This document shows, piece after piece, positions 5,591-13,237 of a DNA stretch of 13,237 nucleotides. Numbering within the stretch: the stretch's first letter is position 1; every line of letters begins with the position of its first letter. This DNA comes from Candidatus Taylorbacteria bacterium RIFCSPLOWO2_01_FULL_45_15b (GTDB lineage: Bacteria; Patescibacteriota; Minisyncoccia; Phycocordibacterales; 01-FULL-45-15b): NCBI GenBank assembly GCA_001822655.1, contig MHRX01000016.1, positions 1 to 13,237 on the forward strand, read 5' to 3'. The translations under genes and the position numbers were made by a program. Under the pieces are notes generated by a model, which was given only the letters and a program-made list of their open reading frames with translations, made no database searches and had not been told where the DNA came from.

Positions 5591-6790
5591 CTAGTAGCTC
5601 TTCAATCTAGCAGACTTTTCGTGCTGGCGGATTTTCTCGTGCGCTTTTGCTTCGATCTGTCGTATTCGCTCTCGCGTAACACCGAATTTTTGACCTACTT
5701 CTTCGAGAGTGTGCGTAATACCGTCAGTGAGTCCGTGCCTCATTTCAAGAATTTGTCTTTCCTTTTCAGATAGGTCTCCCAAGATTTCTTTTACCTGGTC
5801 GGCAAGAATTCGTCGGGATGCCTCCTGGTCGGGTGAAAGAATTTTGTCGTCGGGTATAAAGTCTCCGAGAACTGATCGTCCATCGTCATCCGGGTCTCCC
5901 ACGGGGTTTTCAAGGGACACCGTATCCTGATCAATTTTTTCAATATTATAAATCTTGTCCACGTCGAGTCCCATTTCTACTGCAATTTCCTCTGGGAGAG
6001 GATCGCGACCGAGGTCTTGAGAAAGCCTTCGAACGACCTGTTTGTATTTAGCAATTGTTTCAACCATATGCACCGGGACGCGGATCGTCCGAGACTGGTC
6101 CGCAAGCGCGCGGGTGATAGCTTGTCGAATCCACCACGTGGCGTACGTGGAGAATTTGTAACCTTTTTTCCAATCAAATTTGTCGACGGCCTTAAAAAGG
6201 CCGAGATTCCCCTCCTGGATGAGATCAAGAAGCGTAAGATCGGGGCTACGTCCAACGTATTTCTTTGCGATAGAAACAACGAGGCGTAGGTTCGCCTTTG
6301 CAAGTAAATTTTTTGCCTCCATCTCCCCTTTCTCAATTCGTTTCGCAAGATCTTTTTCCTGCTGTGCGTGGATCAAAGGATATTGTCCGATTTCTCGAAG
6401 GTACATCTGGATGGAATCGTATGATCCGTCGCCTTTAAGATCGGATTTTTTTACGACGAGGTCTTCAGCGGAAACGTCAAGCATACCGCCACCTTCAAGC
6501 ACGTCAATTCCGGCCGCGTGAAGTCTCGAATATAGGTCATCGAGAAAAACTATATCGTCTTCGATAGTCGGAAATTCTTTTAGAATTTCATCGTGGGTGA
6601 TAAAGCCGCGCTCTTTTCCCCTCAACATCAATCTCTCCGCTTTCGTATTCATATCCCTCACCTTGGCTGATCCCTTAAGTGCTGGTTTTTCCTTCTTTTT
6701 AGAATGAAGCTGTGGCCTTGATCTCGCAGATACAGGTCGAGACGCCTTTTTAGCGTTTTTTATTTTTTTGGCAGTTTTAGTTTTTTTCAT
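5591..6790 (-). CDS. rpoD: Primary RNA polymerase sigma factor (sigma-70, RpoD/SigA)
   Basis: This 399-residue group 1 sigma factor directs core RNA polymerase to housekeeping promoters. A very lysine-rich tail (1-46) precedes a region 1.1-like domain (about 47-110). Region 1.2 starts with DSIQMYLREIGQYPLI (125-140). Region 2 spans about 163-233, with NLRLVVSIAKKY, DLIQEGNLGLFKAVDKFD and the -10-reading stretch YATWWIRQAITRALADQ. Region 3 (about 238-320) includes RTIRVPVHMVE just before it and the DFIPDD finger near 310-315. Region 4 (about 335-395) has LSEKERQILEMRHGL and the -35-binding helix-turn-helix VTRERIRQIEAKA. There is no large nonconserved insert between 1.2 and 2, as expected for a short non-proteobacterial form. 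It lies 14 bp after dnaG, matching the conserved dnaG-rpoD pair. M47 is a possible later start. No Shine-Dalgarno site is present. Confidence 0.97.
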   Translation of the reverse strand: MKKTKTAKKIKNAKKASRPVSARSRPQLHSKKKEKPALKGSAKVRDMNTKAERLMLRGKERGFITHDEILKEFPTIEDDIVFLDDLYSRLHAAGIDVLEGGGMLDVSAEDLVVKKSDLKGDGSYDSIQMYLREIGQYPLIHAQQEKDLAKRIEKGEMEAKNLLAKANLRLVVSIAKKYVGRSPDLTLLDLIQEGNLGLFKAVDKFDWKKGYKFSTYATWWIRQAITRALADQSRTIRVPVHMVETIAKYKQVVRRLSQDLGRDPLPEEIAVEMGLDVDKIYNIEKIDQDTVSLENPVGDPDDDGRSVLGDFIPDDKILSPDQEASRRILADQVKEILGDLSEKERQILEMRHGLTDGITHTLEEVGQKFGVTRERIRQIEAKAHEKIRQHEKSARLKSY

Positions 6791-6801
6791 AGCAAATTGA
6801 T

Positions 6802-6807
6802 ATTTTA
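6802..6807 (-). promoter_or_regulatory. Possible -10 box of rpoD overlapping the dnaG stop codon
   Basis: On the minus strand TAAAAT (6807-6802) includes the dnaG TAA stop and lies 11 nt before the rpoD ATG. Transcription from it would leave a leader of about 4 nt. Low-complexity AT sequence makes this uncertain. The absence of a Shine-Dalgarno site before rpoD is its main support. Confidence 0.3.
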
Positions 6808-8538
6808 CTCCACTTTTTGCTTTTTGGAAATAGCGCTCAATCTGTCTGAAAGCGCCTTGTATTCTCCGAGTATTGCGGCTGATTCGTGGCGCCTGCCGTC
6901 CTTCTCGAACACCCGGACTTTTTCAAGAGTCGATAGCATTTTATTTTTAATAATTTCGATCTCGATGCTCTGGAGTAGCCGATCGATCGCCTGCTCAAGC
7001 TTCTTTTCACCGGCGTAGTGATATTCGGCCTCAAAAATATGACGTGTTTCTTCTTGAATCAACTTGGTCTCAATACGCTCCACTTCTTTTTTTGAAATGA
7101 GTTCCGTGAGTCGGCTGTGGAAACGCTCGACATCAATGGAAGCCTTTTTGTTTTGCTTTTGCCAAAGAATAATTCCAATTGCGCGTTCTGCAAGAGTTGG
7201 AACTTCACGTGCCGTTTCAGATGCTTCAACTGCGCGATTGCTCGCTCGATTCAGCGTCGCTGATTTTGAGAATAAGTCGAGGTCGGCTCGCACGCTGGAT
7301 TCGGGAACAGATAGAAGCCCGGATATTTTTGAGATGAAAGCCGCGCGTTCCATTGAGCTTTTTATGCCGACTAGCAGAGGAAATATTTTTTTTGCCATTG
7401 CGCGCGCTCTCAAGTTCAAATCAGTTTCGTCTGATGAAATCAGCTCCGCCAAGTAATCAATAACGCCCTTGGCCTCAATTATGGATCGGCGCCATGCCTC
7501 CGCGTCTCGAGCTATCAGTTCGGCCGGATCTTTTCCAAGCGGCAGCCGCGCAACTTTAACATTCATGCCGACTCCAAGCGCCAGCGCCGCCCCTTTTTCC
7601 ATTGCGCCGAGACCAGCCGCGTCTTGGTCTAAGGCAAAAATCAGCGTGTCGCAAAAACGACGTATCATCGCAGAATGTTCTTCGGTAAACGCGGTTCCGG
7701 ATACGGCGATCGTATTTCCTACTCCGGCTTGGTGAGACATCAAGAGATCCATCTGACCCTCAACCGCGACGCAGGCACCCTGTTTTCGCATTTCTTGCTT
7801 TGCCTTGTGGAGACCGTATAGATATTTGGATTTCGAGTAAACGGCAGTTTCAGGACTGTTTATGTACTTAGCGGCGGTGTCGTCATGCGGAAAAATCCTG
7901 CCAGAGAACCCTGCGATGCGTCCAGCGGTGTCGAAGAGTGGAAAAATTATTCGAGAACGGAATCGATCGTACGAATTTTTTCTAGCATCGTCCGGCGGCT
8001 TAATGGTGAGGCCGGCACTCTCCAATTCAGTATCGCTGTATTTCTTTTTTTGAAGATGATCACGCAATAATCTCCACTCGCCCGGAGCGTAGCCAATTCC
8101 CCATTCTTTAATCGTCAAATCTGCGAGCCCCCTCATCTTTAGATACTCGAGCGCCGGCGCGCCCGGATCTGACCATAATATTTTGTGGTAGAAAATGGCG
8201 GCCTCTCGAAGGACAGAAAATATTCTCTCGTTTGAGTTCGCGGAGTGATTTCGGCCTCGACCGATTGGCACGCCGGCGCGCTCGGCAAGTATTTTCAAGG
8301 ATCCGACAAAATCAAGTCCCTCAAATTTTCCTACAAATTCAAAAATATCCCCCTTCGCCTGACAGCCAAAACAATAAAAAGTCCCTCTGTCCGGTGAAAC
8401 AACGAATGACGCCGATCGCTCGTTGTGAAAAGGACATCTTGATTTCAGGTACTTTCCCGATGGTGTCAGCGTAAGATAGCTACCCACAACATCCTCAATC
8501 GGAAGTTTTTCTTTTATTTTTTCCAGGTCGCTTGCCAT
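6805..8538 (-). CDS. dnaG: DNA primase DnaG
   Basis: This 577-residue DnaG-type primase makes RNA primers at the replication fork. The N-terminal CHC2 zinc finger has ligands C35, H38, C56 and C59. The RNA polymerase basic domain (about 105-250) contains the segment SRIIFPLFDTAGRIAGFSGR. The TOPRIM catalytic domain (about 255-345) has the metal-binding E260 in AVEGQMDLL, D304 and D306 in ALDQD, and D337 in GKDPAEL. The C-terminal part (about 430-577), where DnaG binds the DnaB helicase, is helical and not recognisable by motif, as is normal for this fast-evolving domain. Length is typical. The gene starts 27 bp after rpoC and is followed 14 bp later by rpoD. A TATAAT box directly before the ATG suggests its own leaderless transcript in addition to readthrough from rpoC. 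Confidence 0.97.
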   Translation of the reverse strand: MASDLEKIKEKLPIEDVVGSYLTLTPSGKYLKSRCPFHNERSASFVVSPDRGTFYCFGCQAKGDIFEFVGKFEGLDFVGSLKILAERAGVPIGRGRNHSANSNERIFSVLREAAIFYHKILWSDPGAPALEYLKMRGLADLTIKEWGIGYAPGEWRLLRDHLQKKKYSDTELESAGLTIKPPDDARKNSYDRFRSRIIFPLFDTAGRIAGFSGRIFPHDDTAAKYINSPETAVYSKSKYLYGLHKAKQEMRKQGACVAVEGQMDLLMSHQAGVGNTIAVSGTAFTEEHSAMIRRFCDTLIFALDQDAAGLGAMEKGAALALGVGMNVKVARLPLGKDPAELIARDAEAWRRSIIEAKGVIDYLAELISSDETDLNLRARAMAKKIFPLLVGIKSSMERAAFISKISGLLSVPESSVRADLDLFSKSATLNRASNRAVEASETAREVPTLAERAIGIILWQKQNKKASIDVERFHSRLTELISKKEVERIETKLIQEETRHIFEAEYHYAGEKKLEQAIDRLLQSIEIEIIKNKMLSTLEKVRVFEKDGRRHESAAILGEYKALSDRLSAISKKQKVE

Positions 8539-8545
8539 TGAGGCA

Positions 8546-8557
8546 ATTATACTCCTT
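8546..8557 (-). promoter_or_regulatory. -10 box of dnaG (leaderless) with an upstream AAGGAG
   Basis: On the minus strand TATAAT (8551-8546) is a perfect -10 box with exactly 7 nt (TGCCTCA) before the ATG at 8538, so this transcript would be leaderless. AAGGAG (8557-8552), a strong Shine-Dalgarno sequence, lies just upstream of the box and 13 nt from the ATG. It would be present only in mRNA read through from rpoC, and its spacing is longer than usual. No clear -35 box was seen. Confidence 0.55.
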
Positions 8558-8565
8558 CTTAGCTC

Positions 8566-11500
8566 TTATACTTCTGATTGAATATCTCGGCCTGCTTCGT
8601 CGGCAAGGCGTGATACCTCCATAATCATCTTGTTTTTCGGACTCTCTGGAAAACCCGTGCCCGCCGGAATCAGCCGCCCGATGATCACATTTTCCTTAAG
8701 ACCGACAAGAGTGTCTTCAATTCCTCGAACGGCCGCATTGATAAGTATACGGGTCGTGTGTTGGAATGATGCCGCCGATAGAAAACTCCGTCGCGTGAGA
8801 GAAATTTCCGTAATGCCCATGACAATCGGATCCGCTTTTGCGGGCTCTCCCTTCGTATGCTTGTTTTCATGATCAAGAAAACTTTGGCTGACCACGTCTC
8901 CGATGGAAAGTGTGGAATCGCCGCCGTCCTTTACTTTGCGCCTTGAGAACATTTGACGAACAATAACCTCGATATGTTTTCGAGAGACCGTCTCGCCTTG
9001 AAGCTCGTAGAGCTTAGAGACTTCGCTAATGATGTAGTTTTCCGCTTTATCCCGACTCCCATACTTGAATATCTCATCTATGTCAGCCGATCCGTCCGTA
9101 ATGATATCCCCCTTGTGAACGGTATCGCCAACTTTTACGAACGGCATACGTTTATAATTGACAATATACTCGACAGTCGCGCTTTTTTTCTTTGATGTGG
9201 ATTTTACGTCTGAAAGAACGGTAATGACTTTCTCACGCCCCATGTCTTTGATTTCACTTACGGTGCCGTCAGTCTTGCTCACGATCGCCGGGTTTTTCGG
9301 ACGTCTTTTTTCAAACAACTCTTCAACGCGAGGCAGTCCTTGCGTAATGTCTCCGCCGACCGAAGCGGTGCCTCCGGCGTGGAATGTGCGCATCGTGAGC
9401 TGTGTTCCAGGCTCTCCGATAGCTTGAGCCGCAACGGTGCCTACCGCTTCTCCGAGATCAACAAGCTGATTTTTGCCGAGGTCATAGCCGTAGCACTGAA
9501 CGCAAATTCCATGAAGTGCGCGGCAAGCAAGGGGCGACCGCACCATTACTTCCGCAATTCCAGCTTTATCGATCTCATCCGCATCCTCTTTTGTTATGAG
9601 GTGGCCTCGCTTGAATAGCAACTTGTTGCCGTTTGAAATATCCTCGCCCAGTACGCGTCCCTTCAGGGATTTCACGATGGACAGATCCATTCCCGACGCG
9701 CTTTGCCGACGAACCGCAATCGAGTCTTTCGTTCCGCAGTCATCGGTCGTTATAATCGCATCTTGCGCAACATCGAAGAGGCGTCTTGTCAGATAGCCTG
9801 CTCGGGCAGTGTTCAACGCCGTGTCTGTCAGCCCCTTTCGCGAACCGTGGGTCGTAATAAAGTACTCAATCGGCGTCAGGCCGCGTTTCGATGAAGAGAG
9901 AATCGGAAACTCAATCGTCTCTCCCGCGGTATTTTGAATAAGACCTTTCATGCCGGCCATCTGGGTAATCTGGGCAAATGAGCCTCGAGCGCCGGAATAA
10001 ACCATGTCATACACTGACCCGTTTTTGTCCAGCGTATCAGGCATCAATTTTTCGATTTGGTTTTTTGCGCCGTGCCATATTTCTATTATCTTTCTGAATC
10101 TTTCATCCTCGGCGAGAAATCCCATTTCAAATTGCTCCTGAACCTCGTCCGCTCGTTTCTTGGCGGCATCTACAATTTTAGATTTATCGGCTGGTTCTTG
10201 GATATCATCAATGCCCCATGTAACGCCGGAATTCGTCGCATACTTGAAACCGAAGGTTTTAATTTTGTCCAAAATCGGCGCAACGTTCGTAATGCCGTAT
10301 TTATCGATGAGATCGTCAACAATCGAGCTCATCTGTTTCCGATTGATTTCGTAATTTATATAAGGATAATCCGACGGAAGCACGCTGTTAAAAAGAAGTC
10401 TGCCGACCGTCGTCTCAAACACCGAATTTTGGAACGCGGAATATTTAACAGAGTCCGTTCCGAGAACTTTTATTTTAGCGCGAAACTTTACCTCTCCAAA
10501 ATCGTATGCCGTGATTGCGCTGTTCGGACTTGAGAAAAACTTGCCTTCACCGTGCTGGCCCGACAACTCCTTCGTCATCCAATAACAGCCGAGAACGATA
10601 TCCAGTTTCGCCGAGACTATCGGCTCTCCGTTTCCGGGTTTCAAGATATTTTTGTCGGCGGCCATAATTTCACGAGCTTCCGCCTGGGCCTCGACGCTCA
10701 ACGGAACATGAACCGCCATCTGGTCTCCATCGAAGTCGGCGTTGAAAGCCGTACATACGAGAGGATGAACCTGAATCGCATTTCCCTCAATTAGAATCGG
10801 TTTGAAGGCCTGAATTCCGAGGCGATGGAGCGTGGGAGCGCGATTCAACAGAACATGCTTGTCTTGAATGACATCCTCAAGAATTGCCCATACCTCCGGC
10901 AAATCTTCGTCAATGAGTCGGCCCGCGCCTCGGATATTGAAGGCATACTCGCGTCGCAATAATTCCGATATCACAAATGGTCGAAATAGCTCGAGCGCCA
11001 TGTGTTTCGGAAGACCGCATTGATTGAGTTTTAAATCTGGACCAACAACAATCACCGAGCGCCCGGAATAATCAACGCGCTTTCCGAGCAAATTCGCTCT
11101 AAAGAGCCCGCGCTTTCCCTTAAGGTTGTCCGAAAGCGATTTTAATGGCCGACGTTGCGCCTGGCTGACCGCACCCGCTGAAGAAGTGCTGTGTCGTATC
11201 GAGTTATCAATAAGCGCGTCAACGGCTTCCTGCAAAATGCGTTTTTCGTTTCTCAAAATAACATCGGGCGCATTTATTTCCTGAAGTTTCTTAAGACGAT
11301 TATTTCGGTTGATTACACGGCGGTAGAGATCGTTGACGTCCGACGTTGCGTAACGGCCTCCGTCGAGCGGAACCATTGGTCGAAGCGCCGGAGGGATAAC
11401 GGGAATCGCTGTCATAAACATCCACTCCGGTCGAATACCCGATGAAATCATCGCGCGCAACAAACTAATCCGCTTGTTCAATTTTTCTCGATCTGCCGCG

Positions 11501-12240
11501 CCAACATCTTCTCTGTCGGCCTCCGCCGCTCTCAACATCTCTTTCAAATCTGTTTCCTTGAGAAGATTGTAAATAGCTTCCGCGCCTATGGCCGCTTCGA
11601 AAAGAGCGCTGTATTTCAGCACATAGTTGTGGTAGCTAACCTCGTCGAGCACTAATCGAGGCCGAATATTTTCTATTTCCGCTTTCGTAATGAGAAGTCT
11701 CTCCTTAAGCGCTTCTTTAGTTTTTTCATCGGCGAGCGATTTTATTTTTGACTTATATTCCGAATCCAGATCCCGAAGTAGCGATGAGCGCTCCTCCTCG
11801 TTTACCTTAATGACTATATATCCGGCGAAGTAAATAACTTTCTCGAGATCTCCCGATGACATGCCGAGCAACATGCCGATGCGAGACGGCATACTTCGAA
11901 GAAACCATATGTGAGAGACGGGACTCGCAAGTTCAATATGTCCCATTCTTTCTCTTCGCACAATTGATCGAGTAATCTCCACGCCGCATCTTTCGCAAAC
12001 GATACCCTTGTAGCGAATACCGCGGTACTTACCGCAATAACACTCGAAATCTTTATCCGGTCCGAATATTTTTTCGTCAAATAGGCCGCTTTTCTCGCTT
12101 CTTTGAGTGCGGTAATTTATTGTTTCCGGCTTTGTGACTTCTCCGTATGACCATTCCCTAATTTTCTGCGGTGAAGCGAGACGCAGTACGAGAGCGTCGA
12201 AATCCTGCGATGAAAATGTTTTTGTTTTTTGCTGTTGCAT
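8566..12240 (-). CDS. rpoC: DNA-directed RNA polymerase beta' subunit
   Basis: This complete 1224-residue beta' subunit carries the catalytic Mg2+ site of RNA polymerase. The N-terminal zinc ribbon has C67, C69, C82 and C85. The sigma-binding clamp helices contain RRVINRNNRLKKLQE (about 307-321). The catalytic loop NADFDGDQMAVH has D502, D504 and D506. The bridge helix lies around 745-783 (SGARGSFAQITQMAGMKGL), followed by the conserved RGLTPIEYFITTHGSRKGL (786-804). The second zinc site has C835, C906, C913 and C916. The trigger loop begins near 945 with TQLTMRTFHAGG (M950, R951, H954), and DITQGLPRVEELFE follows without the large insertion found in proteobacteria. The C-terminal segment RILINAAVRGIEDTLVGLKENVIIGRLIPAGTG is also present. 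It lies 15 bp after rpoB and is surely cotranscribed with it. The ATG start has no Shine-Dalgarno site. All catalytic residues are intact. Confidence 0.98.
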   Translation of the reverse strand: MQQQKTKTFSSQDFDALVLRLASPQKIREWSYGEVTKPETINYRTQRSEKSGLFDEKIFGPDKDFECYCGKYRGIRYKGIVCERCGVEITRSIVRRERMGHIELASPVSHIWFLRSMPSRIGMLLGMSSGDLEKVIYFAGYIVIKVNEEERSSLLRDLDSEYKSKIKSLADEKTKEALKERLLITKAEIENIRPRLVLDEVSYHNYVLKYSALFEAAIGAEAIYNLLKETDLKEMLRAAEADREDVGAADREKLNKRISLLRAMISSGIRPEWMFMTAIPVIPPALRPMVPLDGGRYATSDVNDLYRRVINRNNRLKKLQEINAPDVILRNEKRILQEAVDALIDNSIRHSTSSAGAVSQAQRRPLKSLSDNLKGKRGLFRANLLGKRVDYSGRSVIVVGPDLKLNQCGLPKHMALELFRPFVISELLRREYAFNIRGAGRLIDEDLPEVWAILEDVIQDKHVLLNRAPTLHRLGIQAFKPILIEGNAIQVHPLVCTAFNADFDGDQMAVHVPLSVEAQAEAREIMAADKNILKPGNGEPIVSAKLDIVLGCYWMTKELSGQHGEGKFFSSPNSAITAYDFGEVKFRAKIKVLGTDSVKYSAFQNSVFETTVGRLLFNSVLPSDYPYINYEINRKQMSSIVDDLIDKYGITNVAPILDKIKTFGFKYATNSGVTWGIDDIQEPADKSKIVDAAKKRADEVQEQFEMGFLAEDERFRKIIEIWHGAKNQIEKLMPDTLDKNGSVYDMVYSGARGSFAQITQMAGMKGLIQNTAGETIEFPILSSSKRGLTPIEYFITTHGSRKGLTDTALNTARAGYLTRRLFDVAQDAIITTDDCGTKDSIAVRRQSASGMDLSIVKSLKGRVLGEDISNGNKLLFKRGHLITKEDADEIDKAGIAEVMVRSPLACRALHGICVQCYGYDLGKNQLVDLGEAVGTVAAQAIGEPGTQLTMRTFHAGGTASVGGDITQGLPRVEELFEKRRPKNPAIVSKTDGTVSEIKDMGREKVITVLSDVKSTSKKKSATVEYIVNYKRMPFVKVGDTVHKGDIITDGSADIDEIFKYGSRDKAENYIISEVSKLYELQGETVSRKHIEVIVRQMFSRRKVKDGGDSTLSIGDVVSQSFLDHENKHTKGEPAKADPIVMGITEISLTRRSFLSAASFQHTTRILINAAVRGIEDTLVGLKENVIIGRLIPAGTGFPESPKNKMIMEVSRLADEAGRDIQSEV

Positions 12241-12255
12241 GGTTTTCTAAATTAA

Positions 12256-13237
12256 TTACGCTTCGTAATCCGCTTTCTCTCCTGCAGTCCACTTCTTGGG
12301 TTCGACATCAAGTGCCAAACCGCGGAGGTTATTCAGCAATACGTTAAATGATGCAGGAATATTCGATTGCCTGATGCGCTCACCCTTCACAATTGAATCA
12401 AACGCCGCCGTTCGGCCGAGAATATCGTCGGATTTTATCGTTAACATTTCCCGCAGAGTGTGGGCAACTCCATGGCCGAGAAGCGCCCAGACTTCCATTT
12501 CTCCAAACCTCTGTCCCCCGCCCTGCGCTTTACCGCCAAGAGGCTGTTGCGTGATCAGCGAGTACGGGCCTATTGAGCGCATATGTATCTTGTCCTCGAC
12601 CATGTGGTGAAGCTTCATGATGTACATATAGCCGATCGAAATATCCTGCTCGAACACATCGCCGCTTCTGCCGTCAAAAAGCCTCATCTTTCCGCTACGC
12701 GAAAAACCCGCCTTTTCAAGCTCGTCCTTTATTTCGGCTTCGGTAGCGCCTACGAATGGCGGTACAATCGCTTGATAGTCGAGCGTGTGTGCGGCTAGTC
12801 CTAAATGCAGTTCAAGTATCTGGCCCAGGTTCATGCGGCTTGGAACGCCGAGCGGTGTCAAGATGACGTCAACAGGCGTGCCGTCCTCGAGAAAAGGCAT
12901 TTCCTCTTCCGGCAAAATTCTTGAAATTACGCCCTTATTTCCGTGCCTGCCGGCAAGCTTGTCCCCGACCGAAACGCTTCGGAGCTGTGCCACTTCGATA
13001 TGTATTCGTTTTATGATTCCGGATTCAAGCTTATCGCCGCGTTCGCGAGAGAAAACTTTCACTGAAATGATTCGTCCGCGTTTTCCTCCCTCCATTCGCT
13101 TCGAAGTATCTTTTACATCGCGGGCTTTTTCACCGAAAAGTGAGCGCAAGAGACGTTCCTCCGGAGTTAACTGCGTTTCGCCTTTTGGAGTAATCTTGCC
13201 GACGAGAATGTCGCCGGAGCGCACTTCGGCGCCGATG
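12256..13237 (-). CDS. rpoB: RNA polymerase beta subunit, C-terminal part (cut by window edge)
   Basis: Only the last 326 residues of the beta subunit are inside the window. The frame is open to the right edge, and the GTG at 13224 is an internal valine codon, not a start. Visible landmarks, in order, are KITPKGETQLTPEERLLRSLFGEKARDVKD, the active-site GDKLAGRHGNKGVIS, TPLGVPSRMN, SLITQQPLGGKAQGGGQRFGEMEVWAL, MLTIKSDD and FNVLLNNLRGLALDV. These cover the hybrid-binding and clamp-contacting C-terminus. The large insertion that proteobacteria carry ahead of the GDK motif is absent. The usual EAYGAAYTLQEM reads LGHGVAHTLREM here. The rifampicin-binding region lies outside the window. rpoC follows after 15 bp. 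Confidence 0.98.
   Translation of the reverse strand, partial: IGAEVRSGDILVGKITPKGETQLTPEERLLRSLFGEKARDVKDTSKRMEGGKRGRIISVKVFSRERGDKLESGIIKRIHIEVAQLRSVSVGDKLAGRHGNKGVISRILPEEEMPFLEDGTPVDVILTPLGVPSRMNLGQILELHLGLAAHTLDYQAIVPPFVGATEAEIKDELEKAGFSRSGKMRLFDGRSGDVFEQDISIGYMYIMKLHHMVEDKIHMRSIGPYSLITQQPLGGKAQGGGQRFGEMEVWALLGHGVAHTLREMLTIKSDDILGRTAAFDSIVKGERIRQSNIPASFNVLLNNLRGLALDVEPKKWTAGEKADYEA

Noticed and set aside
5410..5610. 66-codon plus-strand open frame starting inside the inverted-repeat element
   Set aside because: It lies almost entirely in the MITE-like repeat and the heptamer array, has no ribosome-binding site and ends inside rpoD. The frame is a by-product of the repeat sequence.
10057..10533. 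158-codon plus-strand open frame
   Set aside because: It is a shadow on the opposite strand of the fully conserved rpoC, with no start signals.
1..13237. Alternative genetic code with UGA read as glycine or tryptophan
   Set aside because: The ZIP gene and the small membrane-protein gene end naturally at TGA. No conserved protein here needs readthrough of TGA.
1..13237. CRISPR array, prophage or defence island
   Set aside because: No regularly spaced repeats of suitable length, and no Cas, phage or toxin-antitoxin genes. The Cas4-like nuclease domain is part of the helicase fusion.

Overview
The window looks like part of a Candidatus Patescibacteria (CPR) genome, most likely a Parcubacteria-type lineage. 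This assignment is an inference from several features. The core RNA polymerase genes are unmistakably bacterial but divergent. Intergenic gaps are short, and Shine-Dalgarno sites are almost absent, with -10 boxes lying directly against start codons. One large protein fuses a UvrD-type helicase to a RecB/AddB-type nuclease, and the primary sigma factor has a lysine-rich N-terminus. TGA, TAA and TAG all serve as stops, so UGA has not been recoded as in Gracilibacteria.

Layout, left to right. Positions 1-182 hold no gene I can support. A ZIP-family metal transporter (183-998, minus) and a membrane-anchored DsbA-like thiol oxidoreductase (1036-1866, plus) are divergent and share a 37-bp promoter region. 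The oxidoreductase converges on a 988-residue helicase-nuclease (1952-4918, minus). Divergent from the helicase is a 66-residue two-helix membrane protein of unknown function (5033-5233, plus). A 357-bp noncoding island (5234-5590) follows. It holds a hairpin with a 13-bp tandem duplication, an intrinsic terminator, AAGGT-N3-ACCTT palindromes, a MITE-like inverted-repeat element with a possible 5-bp target duplication, and a degenerate 7-bp tandem repeat. From 5591 to the right edge, four genes on the minus strand run rpoB (3' part only) - rpoC - dnaG - rpoD with gaps of 15, 27 and 14 bp.

How the genes work together. The rpoB-rpoC-dnaG-rpoD run puts the catalytic core of RNA polymerase, the replication primase and the primary sigma factor in one transcriptional direction, possibly one operon. 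It resembles a join of the classic rpoBC block with the dnaG-rpoD part of the macromolecular-synthesis operon, without rpsU. Consensus-like -10 boxes inside the run suggest that dnaG, and less clearly rpoD, can also be transcribed separately. The left part is ordinary envelope and DNA-repair housekeeping.

I found no clear new defence or metabolic system. The most original material is the repeat-rich island between the small membrane protein and rpoD, together with the recurring leaderless-promoter geometry.
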